A DNA stretch of 64,000 nucleotides from Ligula intestinalis (Eukaryota > Platyhelminthes > Cestoda > Diphyllobothriidea > Diphyllobothriidae): positions 88,213,151-88,277,150 of the forward strand of contig JAYGXS010000003.1 of the NCBI GenBank assembly GCA_036362985.1, read 5' to 3'. The notes under the pieces are model-generated. The model had not been told where the DNA came from and ran no database searches. It saw only the letters and a program-made list of their open reading frames with translations. The position numbers and the translations under genes were made by a program. This document shows, piece by piece, positions 30,206 through 40,839 of the stretch. Within the stretch, counting starts at the first letter, position 1. Every line of letters begins with the position of its first letter.

Positions 30206-31819
30206 ATGTGTGATGCAAATCTCACTTCAATGGATTTTTCACCTACAAGTATTCATAAAGAAATAGCTCGTCTCAACAATTCACATTCAGTCGGGACGGA
30301 TAACATTCCAAACTCATTTATTAAGCAACTAAGAGATTTTCCTCCTTTACTGAGCAAATTATTTACAATTTTTCTCGAAAACGGTTTTTTTCCTGATTCT
30401 TGGAAAACTTCTATTGTAATTCCAGTTTTTAAATCTGGTTCCAGATCTGACATTAAAAATTATCGCGGTGTTCATAAAACACCTTCCTTAGCTAAACTGT
30501 TTGAAAAATTAATCGCCAATAAAATTACAGATTTTTGCATAAGCAATCAAATATTAAATATATCTCAGCATGGTTTTTTACCGGACCGATCTTGTGAAAC
30601 ATGCCATATGTCTTTTCTTAATCTCCTCACTTCTCTTCGTAACGATCATTTATCTGTGGTGGTCATCTATTTTGATCTTAGTAAGGCATTTGATAAAGTA
30701 CCTCATAGGAGACTACTAGCCAAACTAGAGGCTATAGGATTTTGTAGTCCTCTCATTGACTTTATTAGATCATATCTTTCTAATCGGAAACAACAGGTCT
30801 TAGTGGGGTCCTCATACTCTACCCCTACCGCTATTTTAAGCGGTGTCCTTCAAGGTACCGTTCTGGGCCCCTTGTTGTTCCTGCTTTATATAAATGATAT
30901 TTCAACAATAGTTAAACACTCTCAATCGTATATATACGCGGACGACTTGAAATGTGTATACTCCTTCTCTAATTCTACGGCTGAGGAATGCTTAGAACGC
31001 ATTCATTCGGATTTGGACGCTCTATCTGCGTGGAGCTCCACTTGGCAGATGGAGTTCTCGCCTTCTAAGTGCCAGTTCATGTGTTTTGGACCTGAAAGGC
31101 TGCCACAGCCTATCATTTTTCAAGGTTGCCCCATGACTGAATGTTCTAACATTAAGGACTTAGGTTTAAGTTACACCAATAAATTAGATCTTTCACCTCA
31201 CGCTGATAGAATTACAGCAAAAGCTGCTCAGATATGCGGCTTCATCTCTTATAATTTCTACCTTCCCGAAATGAAGCTAACACTTTATCGTATGTATGTG
31301 CTTCCTATTCTCGAATACTGTTGTCCATTCTTCGGTCTAATGAATGAATCTAGCCGTTCAAAAATTGAAAGTGTCCAAAGAAGATTCACTAAAAAGGTCC
31401 TCTATCCGGCATTTTCAGACATTTCATACTCAAAAAGATGTGAGATAACGAAACTGAAATTTCTTTGGGTCAGGAGACTGGAAGCAGGGTTTTGTCTCCT
31501 GTTTCGCCTTAATAATAGTTCAAATCTCCCCAAGATTTCTGCCCTTACTCCCGTTACTCGCCCTTACAACCTAAGAAATTCAACGTTGATTATACCTCCT
31601 CCTGCTTCTTCCACTTCTAAGCGATCTCTATTTTTTGCTTCTAGGTATAGCTATCTTTGGAATAATTTGCCGATTGATATTCGGACGTTGACTAGTCTAT
31701 GTGCATTCAAGCGAAAACTGCACATTTATCTTAACACTGAATCTATTAACCTTTTGTTTTCCTCATCTTTTCCGGGCAGCTTTCTCCACAATTCGGAGAA
31801 AGGACCATCAGGAATTTAG
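30206..31819 (+). CDS. CR1-like reverse transcriptase, intact frame
   Basis: This 537-codon frame covers the whole polymerase. It shows NSHSVGTDNIPNSFIKQL, VIPVFKSGSRSDIKNYRGVH, QHGFLPDRSCETCHMSFL, VVVIYFDLSKAFDKVPHRR (motif A Asp), ILSGVLQGTVLGPLLFLLYI (motif B), YIYADDLKCVYSF (catalytic YADD), WQMEFSPSKCQFMCFGP, and the C-terminal FLWVRRLEAGFCLLFRLNNS and FASRYSYLWNNLPIDIRTL. All catalytic aspartates are present. It lacks its own endonuclease because the element is 5'-truncated. The apparent start Met is only the first in frame. It would copy element RNA at a nicked chromosomal target if supplied with an endonuclease. Confidence 0.93.
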   Translation: MCDANLTSMDFSPTSIHKEIARLNNSHSVGTDNIPNSFIKQLRDFPPLLSKLFTIFLENGFFPDSWKTSIVIPVFKSGSRSDIKNYRGVHKTPSLAKLFEKLIANKITDFCISNQILNISQHGFLPDRSCETCHMSFLNLLTSLRNDHLSVVVIYFDLSKAFDKVPHRRLLAKLEAIGFCSPLIDFIRSYLSNRKQQVLVGSSYSTPTAILSGVLQGTVLGPLLFLLYINDISTIVKHSQSYIYADDLKCVYSFSNSTAEECLERIHSDLDALSAWSSTWQMEFSPSKCQFMCFGPERLPQPIIFQGCPMTECSNIKDLGLSYTNKLDLSPHADRITAKAAQICGFISYNFYLPEMKLTLYRMYVLPILEYCCPFFGLMNESSRSKIESVQRRFTKKVLYPAFSDISYSKRCEITKLKFLWVRRLEAGFCLLFRLNNSSNLPKISALTPVTRPYNLRNSTLIIPPPASSTSKRSLFFASRYSYLWNNLPIDIRTLTSLCAFKRKLHIYLNTESINLLFSSSFPGSFLHNSEKGPSGI

Positions 31820-32405
31820 GATCCCTTCTTGAAACTACCTTCCTCTAACTCATGTACCCCAGAATTAGGACGCAGTCTTGACGGCTCTCGTTTCGCTGGT
31901 CATCAACCATCATCAGGGCCTTATATTTGGTCACATCTCAGACATCCACAACAATGATCTTGTAGATTTGACGGACTTTTGGATATCATACAGCGGTGCC
32001 CATCACGATCATAAACTGGTGAGTTCCCTATGTTCCATTATGCCGCATCGGTTTGGGAACCCGAGTGTAGTGCTGGGAACCCGTCTATACCAGTAATGTT
32101 TCGTTAATACCTATTGTTCTGCCCCACACTCAGCTTCGACTGAGTTTGCTTCCAAGCCCTTCCCCCTTACTAACAGAGGCAGTGGGTACCAGAATACATA
32201 TGTCAGAATTCTAGATAACGATGTGGCTCATCTGTGTGTGCCCTTGAATTTCACCTTCCGCATAACACTGCTATATTCATTTTTGTTGAATCTAACAAAT
32301 TCGCTTCTAAACAGTTATACTCGTCTTATAGCTATAGACTACGGATACTTTGTGAAACCAATTATTTCTAGTTCTTCGTGTTATCGAATTTTTGGTTTAT
32401 TGATG

Positions 32406-32420
32406 AGGCCCACTGGGCCT
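32406..32420 (+). other. 3'-terminal hairpin of nested element
   Basis: aggccc, a 3-base loop and gggcct form a perfect 6-bp stem. The stem differs in sequence from the other copies while keeping pairing. Confidence 0.75.
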
Positions 32421-32440
32421 GAAATATACAACTTATACAG

Positions 32441-33339
32441 AATCTTGGACCCATCCAATCATTTCTGACTCCTCCCTTATCATAGATGATTATGAATTCT
32501 ATCGTCACGATCACATTAATAAGCGTGGTGGTGGTTGTCTTCTCTATATTAGAACGTCATTTAGGCACTTTCCGTCCTTCTCTGGAAATTACTGTTTCGC
32601 CTCTATTATCCTGTCGCCCCGGCAAAAGGCGATTATCGGATGTGTATACAATCCTCCTAACTCTTCAGCTGAAGAAGATGCAAATTTGTGTGAAATATTC
32701 AAGTTTATTTCAGAATCCACTTTTGAAGTTAAAATTATTGCTGGAGATTTTAATTTTCCTGAAATCGACTGGCTTTCAAACTATTGTCCACCTAGATTTC
32801 AGCCCTTCCAAGATACCATTTATTTTTCTAACTGGTCTCAACTGGTTAGTTCCCCAACAAGACAGAATCATATCCAAGATCTGATTTTCACTAATGGTAT
32901 TGCCCCTCTCTTCGTTGATTTTAAGCAGGACATGTTCCAAAGTGATCACACATTAATTCACTGTTGCCTTCCGCTTCCTTCTACGGAAAAGGCTAGTGCT
33001 AGTCGTACCTATCATACTTATGACCTCGCAGATATTAGCTCAATTAACAATTTTCTTGACTCATTAGATTGGCAGAGCCTCTCTTCCATTAACGACGCTG
33101 CATATCTTTCTGAACTCATGTCGGTCGTTTCTACTAAAATTCTGGAATTTGTGCCCATGAAAATTGCGAAACCCTACACACCAGAACCGACCGTCCCTCA
33201 TTTTCTTTTGCCCAGACTAAAGAAATTGAGGAGGCAGCTGAAAGATAGATCTACTAGTTCGCTGTCTGTGCATCTAAGGATCTTGCGCCCTGAGCGACTC
33301 CAACTCTGCAAAATCGGTTGCACAACTGTTTCATCGTAG
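32441..33339 (+). pseudogene. Endonuclease, remainder of split ORF2
   Basis: After the nested insertion the frame resumes with WTHPIISDSSLI and DDYEFYRHDHINKRGGG. It changes frame and continues with IIAGDFNFPEIDWLSN (GDFN motif), SPTRQNHIQDLIFTNG and QSDHTLIHCCLPL (the SDH catalytic His). The linker to polymerase follows (TVPHFLLPRLKKLRRQLKD). One or two frame changes occur between 32560 and 32690, and again near 33310. The catalytic Asp and His residues are kept. Confidence 0.82.
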
Positions 33340-33399
33340 GGCATCCGCAAAACGAGGAATTAAAATACCCCCATTGCTGACTGAAAACTAACCATTTGT

Positions 33400-35104
33400 A
33401 CTAGATGAGTCTGATAAGGCTGAATTATTCAATGCTTTCTTTGCGAAGCATTTTACGACAGAATCGGAACCGGTCCCGTCGTTTCAACCATTCTCAGACA
33501 ATACTCTCGGAAACATTGATTTCTCCATAAAATTAATTCGTAAGCAGATAATTTTTCTAAAATACTCACACTCTTCCGGAACTGATGGTATCCCCAATTC
33601 AGTTATCAAATGAGTGTCAAACTTTCCCAAATTACTTAGCTATGTATTCTCAGTCAATCTCTTAAGTGGTTTCTTTCCTGACACTTGGAAGACATCAATT
33701 ATTCTTCCAGTCTTTAAATCAGGATCTCGTTCAGACATAAATAACTACCGCGGTGTTCATAACACCCCGGCCCTAGCTAAACTTCTGGAGAAGATAATTT
33801 TTAATCAAATTCTTGATTTCTGCCTAAATAATAAGCTTTTAAGTGACTCGCAACATGGTTTTCTACCCGGAAGATCATGCGAGACGTGTCATTTAGCTTT
33901 TCTTAAATACGTCACTTCCCTCTGTAACGAGCAGCAATCCGTGGTTGTTATCTACTTTGACCTGAGCAAAGCCTTCGACAAGGTACCGCACAGACGGCTT
34001 CTAGTAAAATTGGAAGCCATTGGCATCCGCCCCCCTCTCCTCGACTTCATCGGTTCCTACTTTTCTAACCGCAGCCAGAAGGTCCTAGTAGGTAATAGTT
34101 ACTCCACTTCTCAGCTGATCACGAGTGACGTTTTTCAAGGCACTGTCTTGAGTCCTTTACTCTTCATTCTATACATAAACGAAATTTTGACTGTTCTAAA
34201 AAATTCACACAATCTCAGTTATGCAGACGACCTCAAATGCAGATAATCGTTTTCTAAGGACACGGCAAGTATATCCGTTGATAAAATAAATGCAGACCTA
34301 CTTACACTCTCAAGTTGGAGTGCTACCTGGCAGATGGAATTCTCTCCATCCAAGTGTAGTTTCATGTGTTTCGGTCCCGCCAAGCTTCCTCGTCCCCTAG
34401 TCTTTCAAAATACTCCACTTTTAGAACGATTCACTGTTAAAGACTTCGGTCTAAGCTACACAAGTAAACAAGCATTGTCTCCTTATGTGGATCGAATATC
34501 TGCGAAGGCTGCACAGATATGTGTTTTTATAACACACAATTTCTTCCTGCTGGAAATAAAGTTTAAACTTTATCGCATGTATGTTCTGCCCATCCTAGAA
34601 TACTGCTGTCCCCTCTTTGGCCTAATGAATGCTTCGGACCGCAGTAAGATTGAAAACGTACAGAGGGTTCTTACTCGCAAAATATTCGCTCTTCCTCGAT
34701 CCACGCTTTCTTATACGGAGAGATGTCAGTTAGCGAACATGACATTTCTTCGGGTCAGAAGACTCGAAGCGGGCCTCTGTTTCCTCTTTCGCGTTAACTC
34801 TACCTCTAACCTTCCACGAATCAACGCTCTCATTCCCGCAGATAGACCTTATGCCACCCGTAATTCCTCCAGGATAATTGCACCCCCCTTAAGCTCCACT
34901 TCAAACCATTCTCACTTCTTTGCCTCCAAATATGCCTTCCTCTGGAATAATATTCCCCTCGAAATTAGGCTGTCGTCGAACTTAGCAGTTTTTAAAGTCA
35001 AATTACGTAAACACTTAACTTCGGAAGACATAAAGTCCTTGTTATCCGTCTCCTTCCCAAACACACAACTTTTGGACTTTGAAAAGGGTCCCCCTGGTAA
35101 CTGA
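33400..35104 (+). pseudogene. CR1-like reverse transcriptase with two stops
   Basis: Motifs in order: DESDKAELFNAFFAKHF, SGTDGIPNSVIK (then TGA at 33611), SIILPVFKSGSRSDINNY, QHGFLPGRSCETCHLAFL, VVVIYFDLSKAFDKVPHRR (motif A), DVFQGTVLSPLLFILYI, LSYADDLKC (YADD, then TAA at 34244), and WQMEFSPSKCSFMCFGP. The tail is RRLEAGLCFLFRVN, ending LLDFEKGPPGN at 35104. The two single-base nonsense changes are the main damage here. Confidence 0.88.
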
Positions 35105-35905
35105 GGTGGTTATGTTTAGATCAAATTTTTTTCCAAACATGTCTATTTCTTCCTCCTTTGAGTGATATTTGCAACGATGTTTCGTCCACTTCTCTGTCCA
35201 GTCATCAATGCCGTTTTCTCCATTCTCAGTTTTACAACCCTGACAATAGGCTTCATGGTCCTAGGTCATGCTCGTGGTGGTTCTGCTATTTTCGCCAGCT
35301 CGTCGCTAAACTCCGCAGTCTACAAGGGAAAATCTCCGGCGTTTCGTTGATGATCAGGTGACCTCTGCCGTTCCCTCATCTTCCTGACTCTGTTGTCCGC
35401 GATGGCCTCCTCCGGTTTCATCTCACTGATGGTTGATCATGAAGCCAGTCGGGCGGTGTAACAATGGTGAATGACAGCCTCTGCTGCTTTATGATTTCTC
35501 CAATTACAAGAAGCGTTTCCAACCCTCATTCGTTCCTATCAACAGTCCTGTCTCATTTGCACTACACTCAATCCTCTCAACCGAACCCCCTTAACTTTTT
35601 TGAAGCACTTTTTTCTCCTACGTTTTGTTTTTTTTAAGCAGGGGTTCGCTGAACTCCGCCCCAGCTTAAATGGTAGGAGTTTTTTTTCACTGCTTCCTTC
35701 TTAGTTCACCACGCGTTGACTACTATTTTAAAACGACGATATGTTGGTGAATATGAATTAATCTACCAACACTACTAATCGCTTCCGCTGTCTATTTCGT
35801 TGTTTCATGGAGAGCAGCATTTATCAACTGTGTATTTATTTTTCCACAGCACTAAGTTAGCAATGACGAGGCCCTCCGGGCCTAAAATATAAAATTTATT
35901 TATTT
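35105..35905 (+). other. 3' untranslated region of alpha element
   Basis: It shares blocks with the 3' ends of the copies at 13560-14019 and 52683-52933: tttctcctac, gtaggagtttttttcactgc and cacagcactaagtt. The hairpin at 35869-35883 (aggccc/gggcct, 3-base loop) and a tail of ttta repeats close the element. Confidence 0.75.
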
Positions 35906-35934
35906 ATTTATCTACCACACCTATGGTCCTAGGA

Positions 35935-36440
35935 TACGCGGCATCGTCACACCCTTTCTCGTATCAATTGACGACGTGGCGGGTTCCTCTGCTCTTGGCA
36001 CAGCAAAGGCGTATCATGGTCGCATCTCCGGTTCTTCAGGATGTTCTCCTGACTCCGAGGTCTCCTTTTCGTATAGTCCTTCGGATGTAGATATTACTCG
36101 TCATGGACGCCATGGCTGCCATCAACATTCACAGAAGCATCATACCCCTATCATTCGCATACTTCCCCACGAGCGACAGGTTTTCTCCTAAAAACCACAA
36201 GTGACATTCCATTTTGAATTGTGAGCCAGGCTTAGGAGTTTTTTCACTGTCTGCTTTTAGTCCTCAGTTACACTGCTGGCTCGTGTAAACTGAGAGTGAG
36301 TGTATTACTTGAAACAAGCGAGTAGTCGTCTTAAATTGTGTCAAGGACTTCTTTGCAATGTTCAGATATGCCGATGCATTTCTTTAATCCTATGTACCAA
36401 GAGGGAGTTCAAAGGCATTTGCCTATATTTCCTTTAATAA
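35935..36440 (+). mobile_element. 3' end of another CR1-like copy
   Basis: This stretch shares tttctccta and taggagttttttcactg blocks with the alpha 3' region. It ends with a hairpin aggca-tt-tgcct at 36413-36424 and an ATAAA/TTGAC-repeat tail. No coding part is attached. Confidence 0.55.
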
Positions 36441-36459
36441 ATTTGACTTGACTTGTCGG

Positions 36460-36930
36460 GGCCATTTGAATGAGATCCTCCCATTTGACTTCCAGACCAG
36501 CTCCCCTTAGCAACTGAAAATTTGCTATAAAGTTCCCTCTGTCTTGTCTTTAATGGTGGAGAAAGAAGTTTAAAGCAGTCAGCCGCTGTTCATAGGTGCA
36601 CTGCCTAAGTTCAGGGACCGCATCGTTAGAACGTTTTTGAACGCCTTCGAGAATCCGTATGTCTTTCTGAAGCCAGGGCCACCAAGCCTGTATCGCATAT
36701 TCCAGATGCGGCCGCACGAACGTTCCTTATAATTTTCCGAAGACATCGTTGTTTTTGTCTTTAAAAGTTGCAAGATGGTCACGGTTCTTTGTAGAACTTC
36801 TGATGTAGGAGTCGAGGGCTTCGGTTTTATGCGGCATCTCTTCCAAGAATCGTAGTTTATACGAGGCTCGTGTTGCTCTGATGATTTTCTTGAGAAATTG
36901 CGTTGTTGTCTATACTCCTGGAGCTTGTTT
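36460..36930 (-). pseudogene. CR1-type ORF2 thumb fragment
   Basis: Combining minus-strand frames gives the sequence of blocks VRPHLEYAIQAW-like, ILEGVQKRS and YEQRLTALNFF, the region just after the polymerase palm. The same blocks are intact at 39085-39621 (VRPNLEYGIQAWRPWL). At least two frame changes occur within 200 bp. Confidence 0.6.
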
Positions 36931-37040
36931 TGATCCTTCGTGGGTTGAAATATCTTCCACAGTTAGTGCTTTTTATGGATCTCCTTTTTGAAGGCTATTA
37001 ACTGTTCCGCTGCGACAGATCTCAACGTAGGGGCGAAGGA

Positions 37041-37373
37041 GTGGCATTTTATGTAGCCAATGAAATTTCCTGTTGTCACAGGGAAATCGCAGGCATAGCC
37101 AAACGACTATATGAAATAATTTCATGCAAAATTAAGATAAGGCAGCAGCCGGCACTCAATATATGCATTGTTTATCGGCCTCCCGGCTCCAGCGAATGTG
37201 ACGACGTAGAACTGCTAAGTTCACTGATAGCTATCTGTTACCAGGAAAACCTATTACTCCTGGGTGATTTCAATGCTCCTGGCATTGATTGGATGAGGCC
37301 TGGAGTAAAGGCCGCAGTAGCACCTTTCAATTATCAGCTACTGCAGTTTTCTTTGGACGAATATCTCATTTAA
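37041..37373 (+). pseudogene. Gamma endonuclease fragment
   Basis: The frame includes LNICIVYRPPGSSECDD (YRPP motif) and ENLLLLGDFNAPGIDW (GDFN motif with catalytic Asp and Asn). The start and the final SDH motif are missing or in other frames (LSDYVAFTC at about 37489 may be the SDH equivalent). It would nick target DNA for reverse transcription. Confidence 0.78.
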
Positions 37374-37586
37374 CACGTAGACTTCACAACCCGACTGTAA
37401 GAAGGCCAGCGATTAAACTGTGTAGGTCTCTTTTTTAGTTAAGTAGAGGGGATCATAACGGATGTGAACTCACAATCGCCACTTGGGTTAAGCGACTACG
37501 TTGCTTTTACCTGCGTGTGTTACCTACTGTCTCCAAAATCGCAAACAAAGAGGCGCAGAAATATTTGGAAAGCCGATTTTTAAGTA

Positions 37587-38840
37587 ATGAGACGTGCCGC
37601 TTCCGCAGAAAACTGGTCACCCAGTATGAACGATAGAAATGAATTATGGCAGCATATCCAAGGGACTGTGGAGCGCTTAATTGAAGTCCATTGCCCCATA
37701 AAAGTAATAAGACCATGTGCCAGACCTCCATATGTCAACCAGCCGATAAAAAGTGCCATGATGAAGAAACAAAGGTTGTGGAAAAAGTACGAGCATCTGC
37801 AAGATTCAACATCATATGCCGAATATAAAGCGCAACGAAATATTTGCCGTAAGGAAAGATGAAATTCTAGAACTGCCGTTGAGCATCAACTTGCAACACA
37901 GGACACAATATGTCCAAAGAAGTTTTACGGATACATCCGCAGTCAAAGGAAGCACAGGGATGATATTGCAGTTCTAAGGGATAACCTCGGTAACGTAGTT
38001 AAGGAAAGACCACGGAAAGAAGTGTCTCTGTCACAGTTTTTAAGATCGGCGTTTATTATGGAATCCCCTGACGATAATTCGGGAGAAGAAGTGGGCGAAT
38101 GTACAGTCGTTATTGAATCTGTTACCTTTTCTGTCGCAGATGTAGGACATGTCCCCAAAAGCATCAAACCAGACAAGTCTCCTGAACCGGATGGGGTCCC
38201 TCGACTGATATTTAAAGAACTGTCGACCGAGCTATCGATGCCTCTTTCAATTCTGTTTGAGCTTTCCGTGAGAACAGGGGACTTGCCTTTGCGGTGGAAG
38301 ATGGCCAACATCGTACCATAATATAAGGGAGGTAGCAAGATGTCTGCAAACAGCTTTCGGCCCATAAGCTTGACTTGCCTTTCCTGCAAAATGACGGAGG
38401 TCCTTGTCGAGCAGGCCATTGTAAGATTTTGCGAAAAAAGTGACACCATACAAATTTCCAACATGGCTTTCGGCGACGGCGCTCCTGTCTTTCAAATTTA
38501 CTGATTGCAATTGAGGCCTGGACAAGTGCTTGAAATAGGGCTTCACAGTGGACGTAGTGTACATCGATTTCCGCAAAGCCTTTCACAGCGTGCCCCGTCA
38601 ACGCCTTTTACATAAACTGAGCGTCTTTGGCATCAAGGGGAAAATCTTGGACTGGATCGAGTCATTTTTAGTCGGTCGAAAACAACGCGCTTGCATCGGG
38701 GAGGATAAATCGGACTGAGTTGACGTAGTTAGTGGGGTTCCTGAAGGCTCCGTTCTCGGTCCTCAACTCTTCACTCTCTATGTAAATGATAGCCTTTCAG
38801 AACTGGATTGTGGGGATAAATTGTCTTCGCCGATGACGTT
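37587..38840 (+). pseudogene. Gamma reverse transcriptase, multiple frame breaks
   Basis: Blocks in order: a linker (PPYVNQPIKSAMMKKQRLWK), SIKPDKSPEPDGVPRLIFKE, LPLRWKMANIVP (stop), then FRPISLTCLSCKM. Motif A follows as VVYIDFRKAFHSVPRQRLLH (about 38550) and motif B as VSGVPEGSVLGPQLFTLYVN (about 38740). The catalytic box reads IVFADDVKLW at about 38825. The catalytic Asp residues remain, but at least five frameshifts or stops intervene. Confidence 0.8.
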
Positions 38841-39084
38841 AAGCTCTGGCAGGTCAGTAAGCGCCCAAGCAACCAAGATGCTCTGCAAAATAATCTTTGC
38901 AAACTGCAGACATGGTCCGAGAGATGGCTGCTGGATTTCAATGTGCAAAAGTATGCCGTCCTCCACCTGCGTCCAACAAACTACCCTATCCTCTAGAGCA
39001 GCATTCACGCAAAAAGACCTCGGCATTTGCATACAGAGTAATCTGAAGCCCTCATTATAATCTGTCAAAGCTGCAAATAAAGCC

Positions 39085-39621
39085 ATGGGAGTGCTGCACG
39101 CTATCAAAAGAGCGTTTCTAGCCTTCGATGATGATCCCTTTGGCAGAGTGTACAGCACATTTGTTCGACCAAACCTAGAGTATGGCATACAGGCGTGGCG
39201 GCCATGGCTAGCAAAGGACACATCATGTCTGGAGAAAGTGCAGCGTCGGGCAACAAAGCTAGTAAGAGGTCTAAAGAACCACACTTACATAGATAGACTG
39301 GCATGCGTACATTTATTCCCTCTGCATTACAGGCAACAAAAAAGGGATCTTATCCTAGTTTACAAGATAATAAACGGTCTTGAGAAAGGACTACGCTTTA
39401 AAGACATGTTTCAGTGGCACCGCTTGCCTCATCGGCGTGGGCACACAATGAAGCTGCGCACGAAGATGTCCAAGCTAAACCTCTGCTCTGAATTCTTCAC
39501 GCAACGGGTCATACAACAGTGGAACAACCTTTCACAGTCAGTCGTGGAGGCCACTTCCCTTCATATGTACAGACAACGCTTGGATAAATCCATGCGCCCT
39601 CTCTCCTCTCTCCAAGTTTGA
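39085..39621 (+). pseudogene. Gamma ORF2 C-terminal domain, long open frame
   Basis: An uninterrupted 178-codon stretch contains VRPNLEYGIQAWRPWL, LEKVQRRATKLVRGLK, RLACVHLFPLHYRQQKRDLI and FFTQRVIQQWNNLSQSVVEA. This is the conserved thumb and tail that follow the palm in CR1/jockey polymerases. The frame ends at a natural stop close to the 3' untranslated region, so this part is probably original. Confidence 0.85.
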
Positions 39622-39944
39622 ACCCTTAAAATCAGACATATTGTAAAAAATAATGCTTCTCGCCTCCCTCCAAGTCTGACCTCTAAAATTTAGACACATT
39701 GTAAAACAATGCACCTCACTGTTTGCCACTACTATGTTAGTAGTGTTAAATTTTTAAAGGTGCATTGCCTATTATCCTCACCAAATAAACTGAAACTGAA
39801 ACTGAAATGTTGGTGGCTGGTGCGTTGAGAATGGTCGAGCTGCATCATAGTACGTCGGGGCCTAAAGTTTTGGCCATTCTTATGTTAGGCAAGAAAGGTG
39901 GACCCCTCTGTAATTTTTGAAGCCACAAGGAGTCGTGATTACTC

Positions 39945-40510
39945 TTCAAAACGTTGTTAGTTTGCCAAGTTACGGTATTCTGAAGAGAAAACCCTTTTAG
40001 TGAGAAAATGCTGGATTATTTCTATTTTTCATCCATTCACTCGCGCGCAAAAGGCTAAATAGGGGCGAGAAGTATTCGAGACCAGGCCCCACGTACATAT
40101 TAAAAAGTTCTCGAATATTGAAAGGCCGAGGGTGGAAGCCATTGCACATCAGGAAGATTAAAGTTGCCTGTAATCAAGCAGTTATTGAGATTTTGGTGGG
40201 CTTCGGTTTGAAATGCCTGTGAGGAACAAAGATCGTAGTTCTTACTGGTATTGGGTGGGCGATAAATACAGCCAACGAGGACGGAGTAGTTGTTCTTTAG
40301 AACAATTGGGAGCCAGCAGCTCTCTTCTACAGCCATTAAGTGTGGATAGTCTAGTGGCAGAACTGTAAGTTGTTGCTTAACATACAGGGTGTCCCAAAAA
40401 TGTTAACACATTATAAGTAAATATAAACTTGGTGCTAAGTTTAGTTTTATTATTTGAAAAATGTCAATATATTTGAAAGTATAATTGAACTGTTTTTTTT
40501 CACTGTATGT
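39945..40510 (-). mobile_element. CR1-like endonuclease fragment, paralogue of 1050-1600
   Basis: The minus strand encodes SVLVGCIYRPPNTS and NLNNCLITGNFNLPDVQW in one frame (40100-40336). Similarity to 1050-1600 extends on both sides of the coding part with the same ends. The two fragments thus descend from one truncated unit or a segmental copy rather than from separate random breakage. Confidence 0.72.
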
Positions 40511-40686
40511 ACTCTATAACAATTCGGTGCTGAATCTTCACGAATCTAATTTGATGTGACGATTAATCTAAGGTGAATCTATGTCGAGTTTTTGCTCACC
40601 TCTACGTAGAATAAGTGCCGATTTTCGTCATAGAGTCGGTGCCTACGATCGACCTTTAATCGGTGCCGATAAATTCAAATCCCGTA

Positions 40687-40730
40687 TGTCAATCGAGCCA
40701 ACCCCTGCTGCAGGGTTGACTCGATTGACA
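40687..40730. repeat. Inverted repeat, 18-bp arms
   Basis: tgtcaatcgagccaaccc is followed, after an 8-base loop, by its reverse complement with one mismatch. It lies in otherwise featureless sequence (40511-40840) between a CR1-like fragment and a SINE. Confidence 0.8.
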
Positions 40731-40839
40731 TGCTTCCCGTCTACCTACTAGTATAATCCCTGAAGAAAAGTGACTAAATGAAGCTTTTTTATGTAGGCAA
40801 ATTTTAACTTAAATTAGGCAAATCTGCCCAAACTCCAAA

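Larger units (their letters stand above)
30191..32436 (+). mobile_element. Nested 5'-truncated CR1-like element
   Basis: It is flanked by the 4-bp repeat acag (30187-30190 and 32437-32440). It starts just upstream of the polymerase, carries an uninterrupted reverse transcriptase frame (30206-31819), and ends in a 3' region with the family hairpin at 32406-32420. Removing it rejoins the host element's endonuclease in frame. It is related to but distinct from its host. Confidence 0.85.
28712..35905 (+). mobile_element. CR1-like alpha element with a nested relative in its endonuclease
   Basis: ORF1 (28712-30055) overlaps the start of ORF2 by ATGA. ORF2 encodes the endonuclease start up to DVICIT at 30190, is interrupted by 30191-32436, and resumes exactly at 32441 (joined reading ITESWTHPIISDSS). 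It then runs through reverse transcriptase to 35104 and a 3' region ending in a hairpin (35869-35883) with a TTTA-repeat tail. Only two stops were seen in the polymerase (33611 and 34244) plus a break near 33340, so this is a relatively young copy. Confidence 0.88.
36960..39808 (+). mobile_element. CR1/jockey-type element (clade gamma), broken
   Basis: The endonuclease middle (37041-37373), polymerase (about 37990-38840) and C-terminal tail (39085-39621) lie in order on the plus strand. The 3' end has an imperfect aggt/gcct hairpin (39758-39770) and three ctgaaa repeats (39788-39808). The 5' end is missing. Its sequence is clearly different from the alpha family. Confidence 0.82.

Noticed and set aside
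31893..31925. ctgatga box on the minus strand in the CR1-like 3' region
   Set aside because: A short stem after it pairs, but the closing stem I does not, and the spacing to gaaa and the cleavage site is wrong for a hammerhead.
30045..32440. Interpretation as a single element with an internal endonuclease deletion followed by a second element
   Set aside because: The endonuclease resumes in frame exactly after 32440 with acag at both edges, so nesting explains the layout better.
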